Assembly (NCBI GenBank): GCA_017453565.1
Contig: JAFTEQ010000001.1
Span: forward strand, 23,788-87,787
DNA length: 64,000 bases
Origin: Bacteroidales bacterium
GTDB lineage: Bacteria > Bacteroidota > Bacteroidia > Bacteroidales > UBA932
Direction of reading: 5' to 3'
The notes under the pieces were generated by a model that did no database searches, was not told where the DNA came from, and worked only from the letters and a program-made list of their open reading frames with translations. How positions within the stretch are numbered: position 1 is the stretch's first letter; each line of letters starts with the position of its first letter. The translations under genes and the position numbers were made by a program. Positions 34,760-43,368 of this stretch are shown here, piece after piece.

Positions 34760-36877
34760 ATGAAAAGGCTGCTTCTTTCTTTGCTTGCTGTAGCTCTTCT
34801 TGGGCAAAGGCCGCTCTGCGCCCACGAATTCGGAATCCGTGGTTTCCATGTGGATCACCGGACCCAGGTGATGACGCTCCCGGCGCTGAAGGCGTTGGCC
34901 GACAAAGCCGCTGCGGGAGGGCTCAACACCCTCCTGATGGAGTGGGAATCCTCCTTCCCCTTCCAGGAAAACGCCACCCTGTGCGGCCCCGATGCTTTTA
35001 CGCCAGAGGAACATAAGGAGTTTATCGACTACTGCGCCGCCCGGGGCATCGAGGTGATTCCCCTGCAGAACTGCTTCGGCCATGCGCAATACATCCTCCG
35101 CCATGAGCGTTACGCGTCATTGAGGGAGGACGACAATGACCGTTCGCAGGTCTGCCCGCTCAAAGTAGAGGAAGCCCGTGCCGTCTTTGGCAGCATTTTC
35201 AGTGAGATTGCCCGCGCCCACCCGTCCAGGTACATGCACATCGGTTGCGACGAAACCCGCTTGCTGGGCCGCTGCCCCCGCTGTGCGGAGAAAATGGCCC
35301 GGGACGGGATATCGCGCCTGTTCGTGGACTACGTGATTGAGATGTGCGCCCTGGTGCGCGCCCTTGGCAAGACGCCCGTCATCTGGGGCGACATGCTGCT
35401 CCAACACCCTGAAGCTGCAGACCTGCTGCCGAAGGACCTCATCGTGATGGACTGGAACTACGGCCGCCCGTTCAACCGTTTCGGCGATATCGGGGCGCTG
35501 CGCGCCAAGGGCTTCGAGATGTGGGGCGCCTCTGCGCTGCGCTGCGGCCCGGACAACATCTTTCTCACCAACTGGCCCAAACACTTTCATAACCTCGAAA
35601 ACTACCTCCCGTATTGCCGCAAGATGGGGTTCACGGGCATCGTGCAGACCTCCTGGTCTACCTCCGGCGCCTACGGCTACATCTATGACAACGGGCATGA
35701 GGTCATTGATATCCAGCCAATCCGCCAGGTCTATCCCATGTCGGGCTTCGATGTCCTGCAGCAGGCCTTCTGCGAAGCGGTGCGCATGCAGGGCCCCATG
35801 GATGCCGGGGCCTTCATCGAACGCTATACTGCAGCGCATTTCGGCCTGGGTGCGGACGGTGTCGCCGTCTTCAAGGACCTGTTCCTTCAGGACCAGCGCG
35901 AGGTGACCGGCCGCAATTTCAATGAGGAGACCATCCGTCGCGAACTGGCACGGGCAATGGACCTGCGCCGTCGTCTGGGCGCGTTGGTGCCTACCAGGGG
36001 AACTGCCGATTTCGTCCACTTCCCGTTGATGCTGGATATCCGCATCAATTACCTGCAGTTCATGGCCCTGCGTTGTGAATTCGAGTCGCCCTCGTTCCGT
36101 GCCGGACAGAAAGCGGCCCTGGCCGCCAGGCTGGCGCCCGTGTTGCAGGAAGCCCAGCGCCTGCGCCGTCGTTTCAGTCAGCTCAACGGCTTCTACCTCA
36201 AGCATCCGGAACAGTGCCTGAACGACTGGACTTACGTGAAACAGATGGAAAACCTCTCCCAAATCCTTAACAATCCTATGACCATTTCCCGCACCCCTGC
36301 CCAGGCCCCGCAGGCCATCGCCTGTCTGAACTGGGCCGAAGCCTACCCCTATGCTCCCGACGTGCAGTTCAACGCCTGGCACGACGGCGCCAACCTCTAC
36401 ATCGAATACAAGGTGAACGAAAAGACGACCCGCGCCCTTCAGAACGTACCCGGGAAGTTCGTCCACACCGATTCCTGCGTGGAGTTCTTCATCCAGCCCT
36501 CGAAGGACGATCCGCATTACTACAATTTTGAATGGAACGCGGGCGGCAACCTCTACCTGGCCCGCCGCACCAGCCGGCACGACCCGGAAGAGGCCCCGGC
36601 CTGGGTTCTCGAGAGCGTGGAGGCCGTTTCTTCCCTGGGCCCGGCGCCCTTTGCGGAAAGGGCCGTGGGCGGTCCCTGGACCCTGTGTGTGAAGATTCCC
36701 ATCTCGGCGCTTTGGGGTGACAAGTTTGAATCGTGGAGCGGCCTGCACGCCCGGGCCAACTTCTACAAATGCGGCGACGGCCTGCAGACGCCCCATTTCC
36801 TCACCTGGGTGCCTGTGAAAACACCCGCCCCCGACTACCACCGGCCCGAATTCTTCGCACCCGTCGAATTCTTGTAG
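34760..36877 (+). CDS. GH20-like beta-hexosaminidase with CBM9-like domain
   Basis: 705 residues with a Sec signal (LLGQRPLCA). The catalytic half is a GH20-type TIM barrel: FGIRGFHVDHRTQ at the start, NCFGHAQYIL, YMHIGCDETRLLGRC (the Asp-Glu pair that positions the acetamido group and donates the proton), TPVIWGDMLL. Residues ~505-705 look like a family-9 type carbohydrate-binding/DOMON sandwich (DSCVEFFIQPSKDDPHYYNFEWN). It would release GlcNAc-type sugars in the periplasm for the porter, nagA and nagB upstream. Starts 3 nt after nagB. Confidence 0.82.
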   Translation: MKRLLLSLLAVALLGQRPLCAHEFGIRGFHVDHRTQVMTLPALKALADKAAAGGLNTLLMEWESSFPFQENATLCGPDAFTPEEHKEFIDYCAARGIEVIPLQNCFGHAQYILRHERYASLREDDNDRSQVCPLKVEEARAVFGSIFSEIARAHPSRYMHIGCDETRLLGRCPRCAEKMARDGISRLFVDYVIEMCALVRALGKTPVIWGDMLLQHPEAADLLPKDLIVMDWNYGRPFNRFGDIGALRAKGFEMWGASALRCGPDNIFLTNWPKHFHNLENYLPYCRKMGFTGIVQTSWSTSGAYGYIYDNGHEVIDIQPIRQVYPMSGFDVLQQAFCEAVRMQGPMDAGAFIERYTAAHFGLGADGVAVFKDLFLQDQREVTGRNFNEETIRRELARAMDLRRRLGALVPTRGTADFVHFPLMLDIRINYLQFMALRCEFESPSFRAGQKAALAARLAPVLQEAQRLRRRFSQLNGFYLKHPEQCLNDWTYVKQMENLSQILNNPMTISRTPAQAPQAIACLNWAEAYPYAPDVQFNAWHDGANLYIEYKVNEKTTRALQNVPGKFVHTDSCVEFFIQPSKDDPHYYNFEWNAGGNLYLARRTSRHDPEEAPAWVLESVEAVSSLGPAPFAERAVGGPWTLCVKIPISALWGDKFESWSGLHARANFYKCGDGLQTPHFLTWVPVKTPAPDYHRPEFFAPVEFL

Positions 36878-36885
36878 TTTTCCAA

Positions 36886-36893
36886 TATCTTTG
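36886..36893 (+). promoter_or_regulatory. Promoter -7 box for murB
   Basis: TATCTTTG matches TAnnTTTG and ends 5 nt before the murB ATG, so the transcript would be nearly leaderless. Confidence 0.55.
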
Positions 36894-36898
36894 TAAGG

Positions 36899-37921
36899 AT
36901 GATCACCCGCACCGAAAACTATAATCTCCGTTCCCGGAATACCTTCGGGATGGATGTGTCGTGCGCCCTTTTCGTGGAGTACGACAGTGCGGGCGATCTT
37001 GCGCAACTCGACTGGGAGGCCCTTCCGAAACCCATCCTGCATGTGGGGGGCGGGAGCAACCTGCTCTTTACCGGCGACTTTCCGGGCACCGTCTTGCACT
37101 CGGCCATCCGCTACGTGAAATTCGTAGACATGGGGCTCGACGACGTGCTCATGACCGTGGGTGCGGGCGTGGTCTTCGACGAGTTCGTGCAACGCGCCTG
37201 CGACGCATCGCTCTGGGGAGCCGAGAACCTGTCGCTCATTCCGGGGGAGGTGGGCGCCTGTGCCGTGCAGAACGTGGGGGCGTACGGAGCGGAATTCAAG
37301 GACATCGTCTCCGGAGTGGTGTGCTTCGACACCCACACCGGCGACAAAACCGTATTCAAGCAGCCGGAATGCGCCTACGGTTACCGCGACTCCATTTTCA
37401 AGCGCCCGGAGAACAAGGGGCGCTACATCGTGACCAGTGTCCTCTTCCGTCTTTCGCGGCGGCGCGGACCCCGGCTGGAGTACGGAGGGCTCAAGGCCGC
37501 CGTTGAGGCGGCGGGCGGTCCCGTGACCCCGCTCTCGGTGCGCGAGGCCGTCCTCGGCATCCGCCGGGCCAAACTGCCCGATCCCGCCGAAACGGGAAGC
37601 GCCGGCAGCTTTTTCAAGAACCCGGTGCTGGACCGCGAGCGTTTCTCGCGCATCCTCTCGGCCGCCGAGGGACAGGAGGTGCCGCATTACGACCTGCCCG
37701 GAGGGATGGTGAAGGTGCCCGCCGCCTGGCTCATCGAGCAGTGCGGCTTCAAGGGCTGCCGCAGGGGCGGCGCGGGCGTGTGGCCCAAACAGCCGCTCGT
37801 GCTGGTGAACGCCAGCGGATCGGCCCGGCCCGACGAGATCGTGGCCCTCAAGGACGAGATTGTGGCCGTGGTGCGCGCCCGCTTCGGCGTGACGCTCGAG
37901 CCGGAAGTGGTAATTGTTTGA
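36899..37921 (+). CDS. murB: UDP-N-acetylenolpyruvoylglucosamine reductase
   Basis: FAD enzyme that reduces the MurA product to UDP-MurNAc. 340 residues, long (type I) form. FAD-binding motifs ILHVGGGSNLLF and IPGEVGACAVQNVGAYGAE, the YGYRDSIFK loop with substrate Tyr, the catalytic Ser in GSAGSFFKNP, and a C-terminal Glu in VTLEPEVVIV are visible. First gene of a wall-precursor run with murA 13 nt downstream. Confidence 0.96.
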   Translation: MITRTENYNLRSRNTFGMDVSCALFVEYDSAGDLAQLDWEALPKPILHVGGGSNLLFTGDFPGTVLHSAIRYVKFVDMGLDDVLMTVGAGVVFDEFVQRACDASLWGAENLSLIPGEVGACAVQNVGAYGAEFKDIVSGVVCFDTHTGDKTVFKQPECAYGYRDSIFKRPENKGRYIVTSVLFRLSRRRGPRLEYGGLKAAVEAAGGPVTPLSVREAVLGIRRAKLPDPAETGSAGSFFKNPVLDRERFSRILSAAEGQEVPHYDLPGGMVKVPAAWLIEQCGFKGCRRGGAGVWPKQPLVLVNASGSARPDEIVALKDEIVAVVRARFGVTLEPEVVIV

Positions 37922-37934
37922 TAAATCATTCGCT

Positions 37935-39242
37935 ATGAGCCAGTTTATTATAGAAGGAGGCCATCGCCTGAGCGGGAGCATCACCCCGCAGGGGGCCAAG
38001 AACGAAGCCCTGCAGATCCTGAGCGCCGTGCTGCTCACTGCAGAGGAGGTGCACGTCTCCAACGTGCCCGAGATTCTGGACGTGCGCAACCTCATCGCCC
38101 TCCTGGAGGGGATGGGCGTGCAGGTGAAGCGGCTTCAGAAGGGCGACTACCTCTTCAAGGCCGACGCCCTCGACATGGACTTCGTGGGCAGCGCCGAGTT
38201 CGTGCGCAAATGCGCCTCGCTGCGCGGATCGGTGATGATCGCCGGCCCACTCCTGGCCCGTTTCGGCGAGGCCTGGTTCCCCAAACCGGGCGGCGACAAG
38301 ATCGGCCGTCGCAGGGTGGACACCCACATCGAGGGTTTCCGCTCCCTGGGTGCCGGATTCGACTACGACAAGGACCGCAAGGCCTACCACCTCACGGCCC
38401 CCAAAGGCCTGCACGGCCGCTATATGCTGCTCGACGAGGCCTCGGTGACGGGTACGGCCAACATCGTGATGGCCGCCACCCTGGCGGAGGGGACCACCAC
38501 CATCTACAACGCGGCCTGCGAACCCTATGTGCAGCAGCTCTGCCGCATGCTTTCGGCCATGGGTGCGAAGATCGATGGGATCGGGTCCAACCTCCTCACC
38601 ATCAGCGGCGTTCCCCGGCTCGGCGGCGCGGAGCACCGGATTCTGCCCGATATGATCGAGGTGGGTTCGTTCATCGGCCTGGCGGCCATCACCCAGAGCG
38701 AACTCACCATCCGCAACGTCTCCTACGACAATCTGGGCATCATCCCCGAGAGTTTCCGCCGCCTGGGCGTGAAACTCGAGCAGCGGGGCGACGATATCTA
38801 CGTCCCCGCCCAGGAGAGTTACGAGATTGAATCGTTCATCGACGGGAGCATCATGACCATTGCCGACGCGCCCTGGCCGGGCCTCACCCCCGACCTGCTG
38901 AGCGTTCTGCTGGTGGTGGCCACGCAGTGCAAAGGCAGCGTGCTGGTGCATCAGAAGATGTTCGAGAGCCGCCTGTTCTTCGTCGATAAACTCATCGACA
39001 TGGGCGCGCAGATCATCCTCTGCGACCCGCACCGTGCCGTGGTGATCGGGCACGACCATAAGTTCCGCCTGCGTGCCGGGCGGATGGTCTCACCCGATAT
39101 CCGCGCCGGTATCGCCCTGCTGCTGGCCGCCATGTCGGCCAAGGGCGTCTCGGAAATCGACAACATCGAGCAGATCGACCGCGGTTACGAAGATATCGAC
39201 GGCCGTCTGCGTGCGCTGGGCGCCAGGATCGAGCGCCGATAA
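37935..39242 (+). CDS. murA: UDP-GlcNAc 1-carboxyvinyltransferase (MurA), Asp form
   Basis: First committed step of peptidoglycan synthesis, adding enolpyruvate to UDP-GlcNAc. 435 residues from the ATG at 37935. Early motif GSITPQGAKNEALQIL is conserved. The catalytic-loop Cys (Cys115 in E. coli, in PGGCAIG) is Asp121 here (PGGDKIGRR; codon GAC at 38295-38297). Enzymes with Asp at this site are active but not alkylated by fosfomycin. Ends 3 nt before the aminotransferase gene. Confidence 0.96.
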   Translation: MSQFIIEGGHRLSGSITPQGAKNEALQILSAVLLTAEEVHVSNVPEILDVRNLIALLEGMGVQVKRLQKGDYLFKADALDMDFVGSAEFVRKCASLRGSVMIAGPLLARFGEAWFPKPGGDKIGRRRVDTHIEGFRSLGAGFDYDKDRKAYHLTAPKGLHGRYMLLDEASVTGTANIVMAATLAEGTTTIYNAACEPYVQQLCRMLSAMGAKIDGIGSNLLTISGVPRLGGAEHRILPDMIEVGSFIGLAAITQSELTIRNVSYDNLGIIPESFRRLGVKLEQRGDDIYVPAQESYEIESFIDGSIMTIADAPWPGLTPDLLSVLLVVATQCKGSVLVHQKMFESRLFFVDKLIDMGAQIILCDPHRAVVIGHDHKFRLRAGRMVSPDIRAGIALLLAAMSAKGVSEIDNIEQIDRGYEDIDGRLRALGARIERR

Positions 39243-39245
39243 GCC

Positions 39246-40394
39246 ATGGATTACGCGCGTTTCTTCTCCGACGACGTGGCGTCGTTCCTGCCCTCGCCGG
39301 TGCGGGAGATTTTCCGGAAGGTGGACCTTTCGGCCATCTGCTCCTTTGCCGGAGGCTATCCCGATGCGGCCACTTTTCCCTTGCGGGAAATGCCGGAACT
39401 GACGGCCCGGGTGCTGGAGAAATACGGCTCCAGGGCCCTTCAGTACGGAGCTACGCAGGGTGTGCCGGAGTTGCGCGCGTTGCTGGCGGAGCGGGAGGGC
39501 GTTTCGCCCGATGAGGTTCAGATCACCACGTCCTCGCAGCAGGGGATCGACGTCTGCGCGCGCATCCTGCTCAATCCGGGCGACCGGGTGCACGTACAGG
39601 AACCCACCTATCTGGGGGCGCTGCAGTCGCTGCGGGCCTACCGGGCCGAAACCGTGGCCCTGCCCGCTTCGCTGGGGGACGCCCGGGCCGTGCCGGGCGC
39701 CAAATACATCTACGTCATCCCCGATTTCTCGAACCCCTCCGGAGAAACGCTCTCGCTGCCGGAGCGGGAGGCGTTGGTAGACTTCGCCCGCAGGGAAGAC
39801 CTGCTCATCGTGGAAGACAGTCCCTACCGGGCCCTGCGTTATGAAGGGACCCCGCTGCCAACCCTCCGGAGCCTTGCGCCGGAGCGGACGCTTTACCTGG
39901 GGAGCTTCTCCAAGATCTTCGCGCCCGGCTTCCGCCTGGGCTGGATGGTCGGGCCCCCGGAGCTGCTCGGAAAGGTGTACCTGTGCAAGCAGGCGCTCGA
40001 CCTCTGTCCGCCCGTGTTCGACCAGTACCTGGCCACCGAGTTCCTGGCCAGCGGCGCGCTCGACCGTAACCTTGCCCGCAGCGTGGAACTCTACCGCGGC
40101 AAACGCGACCGGATGTGCGACCTGCTTGCCCGGTATATGCCGGAAGGCGTGCGCTGGACGCATCCGGAAGGCGGACTTTTCCTCTTCGTGAGGCTGCCGG
40201 AACAGATTGACACCGTGGCCCTCTACGACGAGGCCCTTTCCGCGGGCGTGGCCTACGTGGCCGGCTCGTTCTTCTACCCCGACGGGAGCCACCGCAACAC
40301 CATGCGGCTTAATTTCTCGTTCGTTGCCCCTGAAAAAATGGAGCCGGGCATCCGGCTGCTTGCCTCCCTCATCAGAAACAAACTGTCCTTATGA
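39246..40394 (+). CDS. PLP-dependent class I/II aminotransferase
   Basis: 382 residues, fold type I. The PLP lysine is in LGSFSKIFAPGFRLGW; other cofactor contacts are TTSSQQGIDV, PDFSNPSGETL and EDSPYRALRY; the start SFAGGYPDAATFP and the LQYGATQG motif match the 2-aminoadipate/aromatic (LysN/ARO8) group rather than LL-diaminopimelate aminotransferase (DapL). It sits between murA and dapF, so a role in supplying a wall amino acid is possible but unproven. Its stop overlaps the next start (ATGA). Confidence 0.88.
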   Translation: MDYARFFSDDVASFLPSPVREIFRKVDLSAICSFAGGYPDAATFPLREMPELTARVLEKYGSRALQYGATQGVPELRALLAEREGVSPDEVQITTSSQQGIDVCARILLNPGDRVHVQEPTYLGALQSLRAYRAETVALPASLGDARAVPGAKYIYVIPDFSNPSGETLSLPEREALVDFARREDLLIVEDSPYRALRYEGTPLPTLRSLAPERTLYLGSFSKIFAPGFRLGWMVGPPELLGKVYLCKQALDLCPPVFDQYLATEFLASGALDRNLARSVELYRGKRDRMCDLLARYMPEGVRWTHPEGGLFLFVRLPEQIDTVALYDEALSAGVAYVAGSFFYPDGSHRNTMRLNFSFVAPEKMEPGIRLLASLIRNKLSL

Positions 40395-42502
40395 ACAAGA
40401 CCTTTACCCTTCTTCTGGTTATGACCGCCGCCCTCACCCTCGATTCCTGCGCCCCGCGCCTCCCCCAGACGCGCAAGGACGATACCGTAGACAGCTATTT
40501 CGGTCAGGAGGTAGCCGACCCCTACCGCTGGCTCGAAGACGACAATTCCGAAGAGACGGCCGCCTGGGTGGCCGCCCAGAACCGCGTGACGGAGCATTAC
40601 CTGAAACGGATCCCCTGCCGCACTCCGCTGCTGAAGCGCCTTACGGAACTGAGCAACTACGAGAAGATCGGCGTACCCACGCGCAGGAAGAACGGGAAAT
40701 GGTATTTCTACCGCAACGACGGCCTGCAGAACCAGAGCGTCCTGTATGAAATGGACGCCCCAGGCTCTGAAGCGCGCGTGCTGCTCGATCCGAACGCCCT
40801 TTCCGACGACGGCACCGTGGCCCTCAAGGGGACCTGGTTCAACAAGGACTGCAGCCTCATGGCCTACGCTATCTCGCGCAGCGGCAGCGACTGGCAGGAG
40901 TTTTATGTCATGGATGTGAAGACGGGGGCGCTGCTCCCCGACCATATCGAGTGGGCCAAGTTCTCCGGAGCGGCCTGGCAGGGCGACGGCTTCTACTACA
41001 GTGCCTACGGCATCCCCGAGCAGGGGCACGAGTTCTCGGTGAAGAACGAGGGCCACAAGGTCTTCTACCATAAGATCGGTACGCCCCAGAGCGAAGACAA
41101 GGTCTTCTTCGAGAACCCGGCAGAACCCATGCGTTTCTATCTGCTCTATACCAACGAGGAGCAGACCATGGCCTTCCTTTTCGAGGACGGGGCCGACGTG
41201 GGCAACAACCTCTATGTTAAGGACCTGCGCGTTGAGGGCAGCCGCTTCGTGCAGATGACCCCGGACATGAAACACAATTGTTCTCCGGTCGAGACCGACG
41301 GCGACACCATCTATCTGCTCACCAACCTCGATGCGCCCATGAATCGCTTGGTGGCGGCCGACGTGCACCGTCCGCAGAGCGTCCATTGGAAGGACGTGCT
41401 GCCCGAGGGGGAGAGCGTGCTGGACGAAGTCTGCTTTGCGGGCGATCGGATCATCGCCACCTATAATAAAGATGCGGCCACACACGCCTATGTTTGCGGA
41501 CGCGATGGTAAGGACTTGCGCGAACTGGCCCTTCCGGGCCTGGGCAGCGCCGGCTTCAACGGCAGCATCGGCGAGGACTGGTGCTACTATGCCTACACCT
41601 CCTTCACCACGCCGGGCACCATCTATTCGCTCGACCTCGCTTCCCTTGAGAGCTCGGTTTATACCGCCCCCAAGCTGGCGTTCGATTCCGACGCCTTCGT
41701 GAGCGAGCAGCTTTTCTTTGCGAGCAAGGACGGTACCCGCATCCCCATGTTCATTACCTACCGCAAGGGTCTGGAGCGGAACGGGAAGAACCCCGTTTAC
41801 CTCTATGGTTACGGCGGATTCAACATCTCGCTGGGCCCGGGCTTTTCGGCCATGCGCCTGCCCTTCCTGGAGAACGGGGGCATCTACGCCCAGGTGAACC
41901 TGCGCGGCGGCGGCGAGTACGGTGAGGCCTGGCATCTGGCGGGGACCAAGTGCAACAAGCAGAACGTCTTCGACGACTTCATCGGCGCGGCCGAGTTCCT
42001 CATTGCCGAGGGCTATACCAATAAGGACAAGATCGCCATTGTGGGCGGCTCCAACGGCGGATTGCTGGTGGGCGCCTGCATGACGCAGCGGCCCGACCTC
42101 TTCGCCGTGGCCGTGCCCGAGGTGGGCGTGATGGATATGCTGCGCTACCACAAGTTCACAATCGGCTGGAACTGGGCGCCCGACTACGGCACCAGCGAGG
42201 ACAGCCCCGAAATGTTCGCCTGCCTGCGGGCCTATTCGCCCCTGCATAACCTCAAGCCGGGCGTGTCCTATCCCGCCACGCTCGTGACCACGGCCGACCA
42301 CGATGACCGGGTGGTCCCGGCCCACTCCTTCAAGTTCGCCGCCACCCTGCAGGAATGCAATGCGGGTCCCGCGCCCGCCCTCATCCGGATCGATACCAAG
42401 GCCGGTCACGGTGGCGGAAAACCCCTTTCCAAGGTGCTGGAAGAGCAGGCCGACATCTACGCCTTCATTTTCAGCAACCTGGGTATGAAGTTCGGGGAAT
42501 GA
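40391..42502 (+). CDS. Prolyl oligopeptidase, S9A, lipoprotein
   Basis: Serine peptidase that cleaves after proline in short peptides. 703 residues with lipobox LTLDSC (Cys19), so it is anchored in the envelope. An N-terminal seven-bladed propeller (DPYRWLEDDNSEE start) gates the C-terminal alpha/beta hydrolase with GGSNGGLLVG (Ser nucleophile), ADHDDRVVP (Asp) and KAGHGGGK (His). Start and stop each overlap a neighbour by 4 nt. Confidence 0.95.
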   Translation: MNKTFTLLLVMTAALTLDSCAPRLPQTRKDDTVDSYFGQEVADPYRWLEDDNSEETAAWVAAQNRVTEHYLKRIPCRTPLLKRLTELSNYEKIGVPTRRKNGKWYFYRNDGLQNQSVLYEMDAPGSEARVLLDPNALSDDGTVALKGTWFNKDCSLMAYAISRSGSDWQEFYVMDVKTGALLPDHIEWAKFSGAAWQGDGFYYSAYGIPEQGHEFSVKNEGHKVFYHKIGTPQSEDKVFFENPAEPMRFYLLYTNEEQTMAFLFEDGADVGNNLYVKDLRVEGSRFVQMTPDMKHNCSPVETDGDTIYLLTNLDAPMNRLVAADVHRPQSVHWKDVLPEGESVLDEVCFAGDRIIATYNKDAATHAYVCGRDGKDLRELALPGLGSAGFNGSIGEDWCYYAYTSFTTPGTIYSLDLASLESSVYTAPKLAFDSDAFVSEQLFFASKDGTRIPMFITYRKGLERNGKNPVYLYGYGGFNISLGPGFSAMRLPFLENGGIYAQVNLRGGGEYGEAWHLAGTKCNKQNVFDDFIGAAEFLIAEGYTNKDKIAIVGGSNGGLLVGACMTQRPDLFAVAVPEVGVMDMLRYHKFTIGWNWAPDYGTSEDSPEMFACLRAYSPLHNLKPGVSYPATLVTTADHDDRVVPAHSFKFAATLQECNAGPAPALIRIDTKAGHGGGKPLSKVLEEQADIYAFIFSNLGMKFGE

Positions 42503-43368
42503 AGCCGTTCGTAGCATTCAGCGGAGCGGGCAACGACTTTGTCCTGCTCGACGGCCGCGGGGAAGAATACGCTCCGCTGCTGGAGGCGGCCGAGGTGCAG
42601 CGCGTCTGCCGGGAATGGAAGACCGACGGACTTATGATCCTGGACCTGCCCCGCGTGGCCGGAACTGACTTCCGTATGCTCTTTTTCAACCCCGACGGCA
42701 GCGGAGGTATGATGTGCGGCAACGGCGGGCGCTGCATCGCGGCCTACGCTGACAAACTCGGCATTGCGGCCTGCGCGCAGCAGAACGGGCTGCCCGTCTA
42801 TCGTTTTGAAGCCCCGGATGGAGTGCACGAGGCGGCGGTGCTGAGCCGTCCCTGCCCGGACTGTCCTGCCTGGACCGTGCGGCTCGGGATGAAGGATGTG
42901 ACCTCCGTCGAGCGGCTCCAGGAAGGATTCTTTCTCGACACCGGCACCCGCCATCTGGTCGTTTTCGTACATGACGTTGATAAGGTCGACGTGGCCGTGC
43001 GCGGGCGTCAGCTGCGCCATCTGCCCCGCTTCGCGCCCGTCGGGACCAACGTCGATTTCGTGTCCTTTCACGAGGATGGCCTTCACGTGCGCACCTTTGA
43101 AAAGGGGGTTGAGGGGGAGACCCTCGCCTGCGGCACGGGCATCACGGCCTCGGCCATCGCGGCCTTTGAATACGGCATCCCGCCGGAGTCCTGCGAAAGT
43201 ATCGTTCCGCCCGATTGCGGTATGCTGGACGGCCCCGAACGCGTAGGTTATGAGCTTATTGCCCGGCGCGGAGACCGCCTGAAGGTGGAATTCGACGTCC
43301 ACGCGGAGGGGGTCCTTGCCCGCAACGTGGTCCTCACCGGTCCGGCAGAAATTAGATTTGTTATATGA
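42499..43368 (+). CDS. dapF: Diaminopimelate epimerase
   Basis: Interconverts LL- and meso-diaminopimelate for peptidoglycan and lysine. 289 residues from the ATG at 42499. The two catalytic cysteines are in MMCGNGGRC (Cys73) and LACGTGITASA. The substrate motif FNPDGSGG is present, and HLVVFVHDVD replaces the usual PHxVxF stretch. It shares ATGA junctions with the peptidase gene before it and the lipoprotein gene after it. Confidence 0.95.
   Translation: MKPFVAFSGAGNDFVLLDGRGEEYAPLLEAAEVQRVCREWKTDGLMILDLPRVAGTDFRMLFFNPDGSGGMMCGNGGRCIAAYADKLGIAACAQQNGLPVYRFEAPDGVHEAAVLSRPCPDCPAWTVRLGMKDVTSVERLQEGFFLDTGTRHLVVFVHDVDKVDVAVRGRQLRHLPRFAPVGTNVDFVSFHEDGLHVRTFEKGVEGETLACGTGITASAIAAFEYGIPPESCESIVPPDCGMLDGPERVGYELIARRGDRLKVEFDVHAEGVLARNVVLTGPAEIRFVI

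Noticed and set aside
35117-38095. 992-codon minus-strand open frame
   Set aside because: It runs antisense to the GH20, murB and murA genes, with His/Gly/Arg-rich low-complexity translation typical of shadow frames.
40274-42517. 747-codon minus-strand open frame
   Set aside because: Antisense to the S9A peptidase gene, which has a complete catalytic triad; no recognisable domain on this strand.
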